A DNA stretch of 51,026 bases, from NCBI RefSeq assembly GCF_000819685.1, contig NZ_CDBR01000011.1:1-51026 (forward strand), written 5' to 3'. The notes below the pieces were generated by a model, which was not told the DNA's origin, did not search any database, and worked only from the letters and a program-made list of their open reading frames with translations. Made by a program: the position numbers and the translations under genes. Source of the stretch: Aeromonas allosaccharophila (lineage in GTDB: Bacteria; Pseudomonadota; Gammaproteobacteria; Enterobacterales; Aeromonadaceae). Below are positions 9,423-17,595 of this stretch, one piece after another (position 1 is the first letter of the stretch; each line of letters starts with the position of its first letter).

Positions 9423-9857
9423 TTGCGCCTTATCGACAAAGCCAAACTGGTGCTGGTAACTCTGGTTATCGCCCTCACCCTGCTTTGTTCCATCACCCGA
9501 ATGGAAAGCCCGCTGCTACCCGCATATCCCCACAGTGAACAGCAGCAGACTCAGGTGTTCAATCAGGTGAGCGACAGCGATGATGGCGTCATCAAGTTTG
9601 TCGGCAGCCATCAGAATCACCTGCTGCGTCTCGAACAATCCCTGCGCAGTGACGACCAGCCCGACAGCGTGGTCTACGAGCTGATCCAGAGCTGGTCTGC
9701 CCAGGCCATCCTGCTGTTGCTGCTCGGCTGGCTGATGCTGGCCCCCGAGCTCTATCACAAACAGAGTTTTCGCCATCACTTCGGCGCGATCCACCGGCGT
9801 CATCTACAGCACCAACATCTGCAATACCGCTTCAACCAGAGCTATCTGAGCGCCTGA
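9423..9857 (+). CDS. Small membrane protein upstream of secD paralogue
   Basis: A 144-residue protein that I cannot assign to a family. The best start is TTG at 9423, nine bases after a GGGA motif; it gives a short basic N-terminus (RLIDKAK) and then a hydrophobic segment (about residues 8-23) that could be a signal peptide or anchor. A polar middle follows. A second hydrophobic segment (AQAILLLLLGWLML) lies near residues 96-112, and a His/Gln-rich tail ends FNQSYLSA. A GTG at 9384 is a possible longer start. The secDF paralogue begins 158 bp downstream on the same strand. In Vibrio this position holds VemP, a secreted arrest peptide that controls secDF2. I see no clear VemP sequence match, so this is a positional hint only. 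Confidence 0.6.
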   Translation: MRLIDKAKLVLVTLVIALTLLCSITRMESPLLPAYPHSEQQQTQVFNQVSDSDDGVIKFVGSHQNHLLRLEQSLRSDDQPDSVVYELIQSWSAQAILLLLLGWLMLAPELYHKQSFRHHFGAIHRRHLQHQHLQYRFNQSYLSA

Positions 9858-10015
9858 CCCCGGAGGGGTTGGCACATCCACTGTTTGCACATCTCCTCAT
9901 CCTGACGGATCCGGCTACCGCCTGATCCGCACCCGATGCATCCCATTTTTTGCGCCTTGCCGAGCCTTGCTGCTATCGGCCTGCGCACCATTCTCCTGAC
10001 AGAGGCTTGTTTGCC

Positions 10016-11818
10016 ATGAGAAAGAGTAATCGCACCATTCTCAACCGCATGAGCAAGTGGCAGTACGCACTGCTGCTGTTGATGCTGTTGACCTTTACCT
10101 TTTACTCCCTGCCCACCTTTTTCGGTGAGCAGCCCTCCCTCGGTCTGCACGGACAGCAGCGCCTGACCCCCCAGCAGCAGATGCTGCTGGCCGACAAACA
10201 CCTGACCCCGGTCAAGGTGATCGAGCAGCCTGAGCGTGTCGAACTGGTCTTTGCCAGCCAGGGCGAGCAGCAACGCGCCAAGCAGTTGCTGGAGCAGCAA
10301 GGGGTCGACAGTGCCGCCCTCACCCTGGAGTTTCACTCCAATGCGCCTAGCTGGATAACCCGCCTCGGCGCCGACCCCATCAAGCTGGGGCTCGACCTGC
10401 GTGGCGGCTCCCAGCTGCTGATCGGGGTAGACGTGGATTTTGTCATCGATACCCAGACCAAGAATCTGGTGGATACCCTGCGTACCCGCTTTCGTGAAGC
10501 GAACCTGCGCGGCGCCAGCGTCATGCGCAGCGCACAGGGCGCCGTAGCCGTGACCCTGCCGGAGGTCGCCGAACAGGAGAGCTGGCTCTCTATCATCAAG
10601 GAGAGTGCCGGTACCCGTCAGGATCAGTGGAAGCTGACCCGCTCCGGCAATGATCTGAAACTGGTGCTGAGCGACGCGGAGCGCACCCTGCTGGTCAACA
10701 ACGCCGTGACCCAAAACCTGTCGATCCTGAAAAAACGGATCAATGAACTCGGCATCGTCGAGGCCTCGGTGGTGCGTCAGGGGCAGGATGGTATCCGTAT
10801 CGAACTGCCCGGAGTGCACAACCCCAAGCAGGCGAAAGAGGTGATCGGCGCCACCGCCTCGCTGGCTTTCTACGAGGCCAAAGCCGACAGCCACTTCTAT
10901 ATCGCCGATCGCAGCGGTCAGGCCGTCGGCATGGCGCGCAAACCGGTGCTGACCGGTGAGCACATCGTCGATGCCCGCGCCAACATGGGCGAGATGGGTC
11001 AACCCCAGGTCAATATCGTGCTCGACACCCTGGGTGGCAGCAAGATGAACCAGTTCAGCCGCCAACATGTGGGCAAACCGATGGCGACCGTCTTCACCGA
11101 GTACAAGACCAACGCTCAAGGCAAGCTGCGCGCCCAGAGCGAAGTGATCAACGTCGCCACCATCCAGACTGCCCTTGGCAACCAGTTCCGCATCACCGGC
11201 ATAGGCAGTCTGCCGGAGGCCCAAGAGCTGGCCATGCTGCTGCGCGCCGGCGCCCTCACCGCCCCTCTCAAGATCCTCGAGGAGCGATCCATTGGCCCGA
11301 CGCTGGGGATGCAGAATATCGAGGCGGGCTTCACCGCGCTGGCCTTCGGCATGGCAGGCATGATGCTGTTCATGATGGCCTGGTACCGCAAGTTCGGCTG
11401 GGTTGCCATCACGGCGCTGGTCGCCAACCTGTTGATGCAGGTCGGCATGCTGGCGGTGCTGCCGGGCGCCGTGCTGACCCTGCCGGGGATCGCCGGTCTG
11501 GTGCTGACAGTGGGCATGGCGGTGGATACCCATGTGCTGATCTTCGAGCGGATCAAAGACCGTCTGCGAGAAGGGGGCTCACTGGCCAACGCCATCGACT
11601 TTGGCTATCGCTCGGCCTTCCACACCATCTTCGATGCCAACATCACCACCCTCATCTGCGCCGTGGTGCTCTACTCCATCGGCTCCGGGCCGCTGCAGGG
11701 CTTCTCCATCACCCTCATTCTGGGTCTGCTCTCCAGCATGATCACCGGGATCTGGGGGACGCGCGCCATCATCAACCCCCTGTGGGGACGCAGCAGCGAG
11801 CGCACGTTGAAGGTGTAA
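10016..11818 (+). CDS. secD: SecD paralogue, protein translocase subunit
   Basis: A 600-residue inner-membrane protein of the RND-like SecD family, which works with SecF to use the ion gradient to pull proteins across the membrane. TM1 is at about residues 19-36. The periplasmic domain shows the family motifs GLDLRGGSQLLIGVD and DGIRIELPGV. The C-terminal membrane half has the conserved GMAVDTHVLIFERIKD helix. The ATG at 10016 has AGAGG at ten bases; an upstream extension to 9950 is unlikely. There is no yajC or tgt nearby, so this is probably a second set, comparable to the SecDF2 of Vibrio, rather than the housekeeping copy. That cannot be proven from the window. Confidence 0.88.
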   Translation: MRKSNRTILNRMSKWQYALLLLMLLTFTFYSLPTFFGEQPSLGLHGQQRLTPQQQMLLADKHLTPVKVIEQPERVELVFASQGEQQRAKQLLEQQGVDSAALTLEFHSNAPSWITRLGADPIKLGLDLRGGSQLLIGVDVDFVIDTQTKNLVDTLRTRFREANLRGASVMRSAQGAVAVTLPEVAEQESWLSIIKESAGTRQDQWKLTRSGNDLKLVLSDAERTLLVNNAVTQNLSILKKRINELGIVEASVVRQGQDGIRIELPGVHNPKQAKEVIGATASLAFYEAKADSHFYIADRSGQAVGMARKPVLTGEHIVDARANMGEMGQPQVNIVLDTLGGSKMNQFSRQHVGKPMATVFTEYKTNAQGKLRAQSEVINVATIQTALGNQFRITGIGSLPEAQELAMLLRAGALTAPLKILEERSIGPTLGMQNIEAGFTALAFGMAGMMLFMMAWYRKFGWVAITALVANLLMQVGMLAVLPGAVLTLPGIAGLVLTVGMAVDTHVLIFERIKDRLREGGSLANAIDFGYRSAFHTIFDANITTLICAVVLYSIGSGPLQGFSITLILGLLSSMITGIWGTRAIINPLWGRSSERTLKV

Positions 11819-11968
11819 CGGGACAACAGTCCCTCTGATGAGCGGCTTTGACTGCGCCATCAGCCATGGAGATGGCCGGGGCGACCAAAGCAGAACCCTT
11901 TTCCCCGGCGTGTTGTGACACGTCGTGATGGGCCAACAGCCTGATGCTGGCTGGCCAAGGAGATAATT

Positions 11969-12886
11969 ATGTTGAGACTGATCGTTGCCATGGGGCTGAC
12001 CCGTTGGCGTTATATCGGCCTGTGGGCCTCCATCCTGCTGACCGTGGCCAGCGTGGCCATCTTGCTGGTGAACGGCCTGACACTGGGGCTCGATTTTACC
12101 GGCGGGATCCTGCTGGAATTTCATATCCAGACCCTGAAAGAGGCCCATGAGCTCAATGCCATGCTGGTCTCCCCGCTGGCGGGGGCCGTTGAGCTGAGTT
12201 CGGCCGGTATTCCCGGCGAGTGGCTGATCAAGCTGCCACCGCACGAACTGCCCTGGCAAGCCACCGAACTGGCCACCATGCTGAGCCAGCAGTTGGGGAT
12301 GCCGGTCGAGCTGCTGCGCACCACCATCGTCGGCCCTCAGGTGGGCGCCGAGTTGTTCCAGCAGGGGATGCTGGCAGTGCTGGTGGCTTCGCTGGCGATG
12401 TCGGCCTATCTGGCATTTCGCTTCGAGTGGCGTCAGGCCATCGGCATCCTGCTCTCGGTGGTGCATGACGCCATAGTCGCGCTGGGTCTGCTCTCCTTGT
12501 GCCAGATCGAGTTTGACCTCAACATCATCGCCGGTTTGATGGCGGTGATCGGCTACTCCCTCAACGACAGCATCGTCATCTCGGACAGGCTGCGGGATCT
12601 GCTGAGCTCGCGCACCCAGATGGGGATCCACGAGTGCTCCGATGTGGCCATCAAGGCGACCTTCAGTCGCACCATGATCACCTCGGGCACCACCCTGTTT
12701 ACCGTAGGCGCCCTGCTGCTGTTTGGCGGTGACGCCCTCTACGGCTTCTCCTTCACCCTGTTTGCCGGGATCCTGGTGGGCACCGTCTCCTCCATCACCG
12801 TCGCCTCGACCGTGCAGGAGCTGCTGGGCCTCACCCCGCAGGCCTACCAGAAGAAGAGCGAGGAGCCACTGGCCAACGCGGCCTGA
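11969..12886 (+). CDS. secF: SecF paralogue, protein translocase subunit
   Basis: A 305-residue partner of the preceding SecD. It has TM1 at about residues 11-31, then the SecF signature LGLDFTGGILLEF, a periplasmic domain, and a five-helix membrane block containing GYSLNDSIVISDRLRD and the TLFTVGALLLFGGDALYGF stretch. It follows secD after 150 bp, a wide gap for a secDF pair; the gap contains short hairpins but no convincing terminator. The ribosome binding site AAGGAG lies just before the ATG. Confidence 0.88.
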   Translation: MLRLIVAMGLTRWRYIGLWASILLTVASVAILLVNGLTLGLDFTGGILLEFHIQTLKEAHELNAMLVSPLAGAVELSSAGIPGEWLIKLPPHELPWQATELATMLSQQLGMPVELLRTTIVGPQVGAELFQQGMLAVLVASLAMSAYLAFRFEWRQAIGILLSVVHDAIVALGLLSLCQIEFDLNIIAGLMAVIGYSLNDSIVISDRLRDLLSSRTQMGIHECSDVAIKATFSRTMITSGTTLFTVGALLLFGGDALYGFSFTLFAGILVGTVSSITVASTVQELLGLTPQAYQKKSEEPLANAA

Positions 12887-12901
12887 CCCTTGTACTGACC
12901 A

Positions 12902-12928
12902 GGCCCCTGCCAACCCGCGGCAGGGGCC
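12902..12928 (+). terminator. Hairpin after secF, likely terminator
   Basis: GGCCCCTGCC (12902-12911) and GGCAGGGGCC (12919-12928) form a ten-base-pair stem with a seven-base loop. The following sequence ACCGCTCCC has no T-run, so it is a strong hairpin but a weak intrinsic terminator. Confidence 0.5.
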
Positions 12929-13114
12929 ACCGCTCCCAGTCTCGTCTCAATTGACAACTGAACAGATTCGCAACACTTTCTGATCGGAACGTCGTTTTTA
13001 ATGACAGAAGAGTCATTTTGTTACGAAATCAACCGCCAAAATGTGACTGAAAGCACTTTCTTGAGGGCTCAAAAGCGGCACCATTGTAGTGATTTATCTA
13101 CAAAGGGATATGAG

Positions 13115-14431
13115 ATGTTGTTACAACCTGCCAATACAGCGAAATCCAGACAGTTGCTGAACGAGACCATGGCCTTGGTGCTCGCAGGAGGGCGGGGGAG
13201 TCGCCTCAAACAGTTAACCGACAACCGGGCCAAGCCTGCGGTGCATTTTGGCGGCAAATTCCGCATCATCGATTTCGTGCTCTCCAACTGCATCAACTCC
13301 GGCATCCGCCGGGTCGGTGTCGTCACCCAATACAAGTCCCACAGCCTGTTGCGCCACCTGCAATCCGGCTGGTCCTTCTTGCGCTATCAGATGAACGAGT
13401 TTATCGATCTGCTCCCTGCCCAACAGCGGGTGGACGAGGTGAACTGGTATCGTGGCACCGCCGATGCGGTCTATCAGAACCTGGACATCATCCGCGATCA
13501 CGCCCCCAAATATGTGGTGGTGCTGGCGGGCGATCACATCTACAAGATGGATTACGCCGCCATGCTACTGGATCACGTCAATATGGGCGCCAAGGTCACC
13601 GTTGCCTGTATCGAAGTACCGCGCAGCGAGGCAAGCGCCTTCGGGGTGATGGCGGTGGATGATGATCGCAAGATCAATGCGTTTGTCGAAAAACCGGCCA
13701 ATCCGCCCGCCATGCCGGGCAAGCCAGAGCACGCCCTGGCCTCCATGGGGGTCTATATCTTCGATGCCGAGTATCTCTATCAGCTGCTGGATGAAGATAT
13801 CGCCAACGCGCAGTCCCACCACGATTTCGGCATGGATGTGATCCCCCGCGTAGTGAAAGAGGGCACCGCTTACGCTCACCCGTTCAGCATGTCCTGCGTC
13901 GGTTGTGCCCCTGACAGAGCCCCCTATTGGCGCGATGTAGGCACCGTAGACTCCTTCTGGGAAGCCAATATGGATCTTGCCTCGGTGACCCCGGAGCTCG
14001 ATATCTACGATCAGGAGTGGCCCATCTGGACCAGCCAGAACATGACCCCCTCCGCCAAGTTCGTGCAGGACAGAAACGGCCAGCACGGCATGACCATCAA
14101 CTCGATGTTCTCTGGCGGCACCATCGTCAGCGGCTCCTTCATCCTGAGTTCAGTGCTCTTCACCAATGTCCGGGTTGATTCATTCTGCACCCTGGATCAG
14201 GCAGTGATCTTCCCGGGTGTGGAGATCGGCGCAGGTTGCCGACTGCGTCGGGTAGTGATCGACAAGGGGTGCAAGCTGCCGGAAGGGATGGTGATCGGTG
14301 AGAACGCCGATGAAGATGCCCGCCGCTTCCATCGTTCCGAACAGGGGATCGTACTGGTCACCAAACCGATGCTGGATGCACTGGCAAAAACGGCGCGCAA
14401 GCAGGCTGTAGAGCAAGCCGTGCCGGCATAA
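13115..14431 (+). CDS. glgC: Glucose-1-phosphate adenylyltransferase
   Basis: A 438-residue cytoplasmic enzyme that makes ADP-glucose from ATP and glucose-1-phosphate, the committed step of glycogen synthesis. It shows the nucleotide-binding loop [23 protein letters not shown], the GDHIYKMDY metal region, FVEKP, and a C-terminal beta-helix of hexapeptide-like repeats. The ATG at 13115 has AAGGG at about nine bases; an open frame back to 13001 lacks such support. No glgA, glgB or glgP is adjacent, so it stands alone here. A strong terminator follows. Confidence 0.95.
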   Translation: MLLQPANTAKSRQLLNETMALVLAGGRGSRLKQLTDNRAKPAVHFGGKFRIIDFVLSNCINSGIRRVGVVTQYKSHSLLRHLQSGWSFLRYQMNEFIDLLPAQQRVDEVNWYRGTADAVYQNLDIIRDHAPKYVVVLAGDHIYKMDYAAMLLDHVNMGAKVTVACIEVPRSEASAFGVMAVDDDRKINAFVEKPANPPAMPGKPEHALASMGVYIFDAEYLYQLLDEDIANAQSHHDFGMDVIPRVVKEGTAYAHPFSMSCVGCAPDRAPYWRDVGTVDSFWEANMDLASVTPELDIYDQEWPIWTSQNMTPSAKFVQDRNGQHGMTINSMFSGGTIVSGSFILSSVLFTNVRVDSFCTLDQAVIFPGVEIGAGCRLRRVVIDKGCKLPEGMVIGENADEDARRFHRSEQGIVLVTKPMLDALAKTARKQAVEQAVPA

Positions 14432-14460
14432 CTCTCCGCCCAGCACTGTTATCGCGACAA

Positions 14461-14490
14461 AAAACGGGAGCCCTTGCAGGCTCCCGTTTT
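14461..14490 (+). terminator. Rho-independent terminator of glgC
   Basis: AAAACGGGAGCC (14461-14472) and GGCTCCCGTTTT (14479-14490) pair around a six-base loop, with more T residues following. This is a classical intrinsic terminator. Confidence 0.9.
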
Positions 14491-14533
14491 TTACGGCCAC
14501 TTGCCCCCGCCATTCGACCTCCCCTTGCTAGAA

Positions 14534-14551
14534 CGTAAAGAAATAATTACA
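14534..14551. promoter_or_regulatory. Putative TyrR box 1
   Basis: CGTAAA-N6-ATTACA matches the TyrR consensus TGTAAA-N6-TTTACA with one mismatch per half. The same two half-sites recur at 14710-14727. TyrR with tyrosine represses aroF-tyrA in E. coli. Confidence 0.55.
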
Positions 14552-14709
14552 GCAGTGGCTTTTCATGGACAAATCTGGCAGTTAATCCAAACCTTTGGCG
14601 ATGAGCAGTACTTTTATATTGCCAAAAGGCTATTAAATTCCATATTCACACTTGAAAGTTGGCATTTACTTGGTATTGTGGTGGCCATTCGTAACGAAAG
14701 CGGTACTTT

Positions 14710-14727
14710 CGTAAATATAAAATTACA
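14710..14727. promoter_or_regulatory. Putative TyrR box 2
   Basis: CGTAAA-N6-ATTACA has half-sites identical to the first box and lies about 50 bp upstream of the aroF start. It overlaps the right arm of a 7-bp inverted repeat. Confidence 0.55.
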
Positions 14728-14776
14728 TCCGATGGTATCAAAACCAGTGTGCTGACTCTGGCGAGGCAAACAGGCT

Positions 14777-15850
14777 ATGCAACGAGATCCCCTGAACAAC
14801 ATCCATATCCAGTCCGAACAAGTGATGATCACCCCTGCCCAGCTCAAGGAGAAGTTACCCATCTCCGACAAGGCGCTGGTATTCGTGCAAGGGGCCCGCA
14901 CTACCATCGCCGACATCATTCACCGCCGCGATCACCGGCTGCTGGTGATCTGTGGTCCCTGCTCCATCCACGACATGGATGCCGCCAAAGAGTACGCAAT
15001 CCGACTCAAAGCACTGCATGATGCTTACCAAGATTCTCTCTACATCGTCATGCGGGTCTACTTTGAGAAGCCACGCACCACGGTCGGCTGGAAAGGCTTT
15101 ATCAACGACCCGAATCTGGATGGCACCTTCGATGTGGAGCTGGGGCTGCACCGCGCCCGCGAGCTGCTCTGCTGGCTGGCGGAGCTGGAGCTGCCGCTGG
15201 CGACCGAAGCACTCGATCCCATCAGCCCGCAATACCTGGCGGAGCTCTTCTCCTGGTCGGCCATCGGCGCCCGTACTACCGAATCCCAGACCCACAGGGA
15301 GATGGCGTCCGGCCTCTCCATGCCAGTGGGCTTCAAGAACGGCACAGACGGCAACCTGGGTACCGCCATCAATGCGCTGCAGGCGGCCTCCTCCCCTCAC
15401 GCCTTTATGGGGATCAACCAGCAGGGCCAGGTTGCCTTGCTGCAGACCCAGGGCAACCCGGATGGCCACGTGATCCTGCGCGGCGGCAAACATCCCAACT
15501 ACGACTCGGTTAACGTGTCGCTGGCGGAAGAGGCGCTGGAAAAAGCGGGCCTGCTGCCGAGCCTCGTTGTGGATTGCAGCCACGGCAACTCCAGCAAGGA
15601 TCACCGTCTGCAGCCCAAGGTGGCCGACAACGTCATCCACCAGATCCAGGAGGGCAACCGCTCCATCATAGGTGTGATGCTCGAATCCAACCTGTTCGAG
15701 GGAAACCAGTCCAGCGAACAGCCCAAGTGCGAGATGCGCTACGGTGTCTCCATCACCGATGCCTGCATCGACTGGGATAGCACAGCCGCTCTGCTGGAGC
15801 GATGCCATCGCGAGCTGGCGGCGCCGCTCAAGGGCAGAACTGCACGGTAA
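14777..15850 (+). CDS. aroF: DAHP synthase, probably tyrosine-sensitive
   Basis: A 357-residue class I 3-deoxy-D-arabino-heptulosonate 7-phosphate synthase, which condenses phosphoenolpyruvate and erythrose-4-phosphate as the first step of the shikimate pathway. Conserved parts include VICGPCSIHD, MRVYFEKPRTTVGWKG, SWSAIGARTTESQ, GFKNGTDG and VVDCSHGNSSKD. The isozyme symbol rests on context: tyrA follows on the same strand, as in the E. coli aroF-tyrA operon, and TyrR-like boxes lie upstream. Confidence 0.9.
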   Translation: MQRDPLNNIHIQSEQVMITPAQLKEKLPISDKALVFVQGARTTIADIIHRRDHRLLVICGPCSIHDMDAAKEYAIRLKALHDAYQDSLYIVMRVYFEKPRTTVGWKGFINDPNLDGTFDVELGLHRARELLCWLAELELPLATEALDPISPQYLAELFSWSAIGARTTESQTHREMASGLSMPVGFKNGTDGNLGTAINALQAASSPHAFMGINQQGQVALLQTQGNPDGHVILRGGKHPNYDSVNVSLAEEALEKAGLLPSLVVDCSHGNSSKDHRLQPKVADNVIHQIQEGNRSIIGVMLESNLFEGNQSSEQPKCEMRYGVSITDACIDWDSTAALLERCHRELAAPLKGRTAR

Positions 15851-15885
15851 GCCGTGGTATCTTGTCGTAACTGATTGAACCATAG

Positions 15886-15913
15886 AGGTATCACTGCCCA
15901 CGCAGTGATACCT
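15886..15913 (+). terminator. Intercistronic hairpin between aroF and tyrA
   Basis: AGGTATCACTGC (15886-15897) and GCAGTGATACCT (15902-15913) form a perfect twelve-base-pair stem with loop CCAC, followed by TGTTGCCTCTTG. It could be a leaky terminator that lowers tyrA relative to aroF, or an mRNA-stabilising end. Confidence 0.6.
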
Positions 15914-15933
15914 TGTTGCCTCTTGAATTTCAG

Positions 15934-15954
15934 GGCGCCGCCGCCCGCGGCGCC
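15934..15954 (+). other. GC hairpin just upstream of the tyrA ribosome binding site
   Basis: GGCGCCGC (15934-15941) and GCGGCGCC (15947-15954) pair perfectly around CGCCC. It ends a few bases before the AGGGA ribosome binding site of tyrA, so it may affect tyrA translation. Confidence 0.5.
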
Positions 15955-15968
15955 AGCAGGGACTGGAT

Positions 15969-17096
15969 ATGGCTGAAGAGTTGAATGTGCTCAGGGACAA
16001 GATAGATGCGGTGGACAAGCAGCTGATCGATCTGCTGGCCGCCCGTCTGGCCCTGGTGGGGGAAGTGGGTGAAGTGAAGAGCCGCCACGGCCTGCCCATC
16101 TATGCACCGGACAGGGAGGCGAGCATGCTGGCCCGCCGCCGCGCCGAGGCCGAGCTACTGGGGGTGCCCGGCGATCTCATCGAAGACGTACTGCGCCGGG
16201 TGATGCGCGAATCTTACGCCAGCGAGAAAGATACCGGCTTCAAATGCATAAAGCCGGACCTTGGCAAAGTGGTCATCATCGGTGGTCAGGGCCAGCTTGG
16301 CCGCTTGTTCGGCCATATGTTCAGCCTCTCAGGCTATCGGGTCGAGACGCTGGAACAAGCCGACTGGCCGCGTGCTGACGAGATCCTCGCCGGAGCCGGT
16401 CTGGTGATGGTGGCGGTGCCCATCGATATCACCTGCCAGATCATCGACCGCCTCGGCAACCTGCCCGCCCACTGCCTGCTGGTGGATGTCACCAGCGTGA
16501 AGACGGCGCCGCTCGAACATATGCTGGCGGTACACAAGGGGCCGGTGCTGGGGCTGCATCCCATGTTCGGACCGGATGTGGCGAGCCTCGCCAAGCAGGT
16601 GATCGTCTGCTGTCAGGGTCGTGACCCCGCCGCCAGCCAATGGCTGCTGGATCAGATGACCATCTGGGGCGCCCGCTTGCAACAGGTAGAAGCCAAGGCC
16701 CACGATGAGGCGATGACCCTCATTCAGGCGCTGCGCCACTTCGCCACCTTTGCCTATGGCTGGCACCTCTCCCGGGAGCAAGCCAATCTGGATCGCCTGC
16801 TGAGTTTGAGCTCCCCCATCTACCGGCTGGAGCTGGCCATGGTCGGACGGCTATTTGCCCAGGATCCCCACCTCTATGCCGACATCATTTTGTCGTCACC
16901 GCAGAATCTGGCGATGATCCGCCGCTACTACCAGAACTTCGGTGAAGCGCTGGGGCTGCTGGAGCGGGGGGACAGAGCCGGATTTATCGACGCCTTCTCG
17001 CAGGTCTCCGGTTTCTTCGGCGAACATGCCGACCAGTTCCTGCGTGAAAGCCGCATGCTGCTGGCCCAGGCCAACGACCGCCGCCAACACGGCTGA
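15969..17096 (+). CDS. tyrA: Bifunctional chorismate mutase/prephenate dehydrogenase
   Basis: A 375-residue fused enzyme of tyrosine synthesis. Residues 1 to about 90 form an AroQ-type chorismate mutase ([35 protein letters not shown]). The NAD-binding prephenate dehydrogenase starts near residue 100 ([23 protein letters not shown]), with [15 protein letters not shown] and [11 protein letters not shown] further on. The length agrees with E. coli TyrA (373). It is second in the aroF-tyrA operon and is followed by a strong terminator. Confidence 0.95.
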   Translation: MAEELNVLRDKIDAVDKQLIDLLAARLALVGEVGEVKSRHGLPIYAPDREASMLARRRAEAELLGVPGDLIEDVLRRVMRESYASEKDTGFKCIKPDLGKVVIIGGQGQLGRLFGHMFSLSGYRVETLEQADWPRADEILAGAGLVMVAVPIDITCQIIDRLGNLPAHCLLVDVTSVKTAPLEHMLAVHKGPVLGLHPMFGPDVASLAKQVIVCCQGRDPAASQWLLDQMTIWGARLQQVEAKAHDEAMTLIQALRHFATFAYGWHLSREQANLDRLLSLSSPIYRLELAMVGRLFAQDPHLYADIILSSPQNLAMIRRYYQNFGEALGLLERGDRAGFIDAFSQVSGFFGEHADQFLRESRMLLAQANDRRQHG

Positions 17097-17126
17097 TCCT
17101 GCAAAAGCAGTAACGCTCATATCACC

Positions 17127-17160
17127 AAAAAGGGAAGATACTCCGGCATCTTCCCTTTTT
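17127..17160 (+). terminator. Rho-independent terminator of aroF-tyrA
   Basis: AAAAAGGGAAGAT (17127-17139) and ATCTTCCCTTTTT (17148-17160) pair around an eight-base loop, followed by TTGTTTATT. Confidence 0.9.
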
Positions 17161-17519
17161 TGTTTATTACCGATTTCAACGCTAACGCTAGTCACGATCG
17201 GCCTTACGTCGAGTCCACCGCTGACTGGCCTCAATGCCCTCTCCTGTACTCCGTCACATCCACCATGCACGCCCCCTCAATATCAGCGCAAATAGCGCCC
17301 CCCCTGCTGGGATGCTAGAGACTTACAGTCAAACCAAGCTACAACGAGCAATGACTGTACTGCACAAAGGAGAGTGGTGACCTCATCAATCAAAAAGATA
17401 AGCAGGAAGCAGGAAGCAGGATAGATTAGCCGAGACAGACGGTTTGCCAAATATCACTTAATACAGCAATCCAGCGATTTATCATGGCGCCAATACGCCG
17501 CAGCGACCACCAAAAAGAA
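17161..17519. other. Gene-free stretch between tyrA and the porin
   Basis: About 360 bp between the tyrA and porin terminators. I see no gene with a ribosome binding site or family resemblance on either strand. The only structure is a perfect 7-bp tandem repeat at 17401-17421. Confidence 0.5.
17401..17421. repeat. Three tandem copies of AGCAGGA
   Basis: The heptamer AGCAGGA occurs three times with no spacer. It is non-coding and may vary in copy number by slippage. Confidence 0.85.
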
Positions 17520-17520
17520 A

Positions 17521-17545
17521 ATGGCCGAGATATTATCTCGGCCAT
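17521..17545 (-). terminator. Rho-independent terminator of the porin gene
   Basis: ATGGCCGAGAT (17521-17531) and ATCTCGGCCAT (17535-17545) pair around ATT. On the minus strand it is followed by TTTCTTTTTGG, as expected for an intrinsic terminator. Confidence 0.9.
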
Positions 17546-17595
17546 TCATAGCTTGGTCAAAGACTCAAGCTAGGATATTACTCATGTGCAACTTA

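Larger units (their letters stand above)
14491..14776 (+). promoter_or_regulatory. AT-rich control region of the aroF-tyrA operon
   Basis: This gene-free stretch after the glgC terminator is clearly more AT-rich than its surroundings and ends at the aroF start. It holds two TyrR-like boxes (14534-14551 and 14710-14727) and an inverted repeat ACGAAAG (14694-14700) / CTTTCGT (14706-14712) overlapping the second box. A 93-codon open frame across it starts inside the glgC terminator and looks accidental. I see no convincing single pair of -35/-10 hexamers. Confidence 0.6.

Noticed and set aside
9857..10016. Stem-loop hiding the secD ribosome binding site, as in Vibrio vemP-secDF2
   Set aside because: By eye I found only a short CCCC/GGGG hairpin near 9858-9870 and no convincing partner for the AGAGG at 10001-10005.
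9842..11533. 563-codon open frame opposite secD
   Set aside because: Antisense shadow with low-complexity His/Gln/Gly composition; the plus strand encodes a clear SecD.
14474..14755. 93-codon open frame before aroF
   Set aside because: It starts inside the glgC terminator, has no ribosome binding site, covers the TyrR-like boxes and resembles no family.
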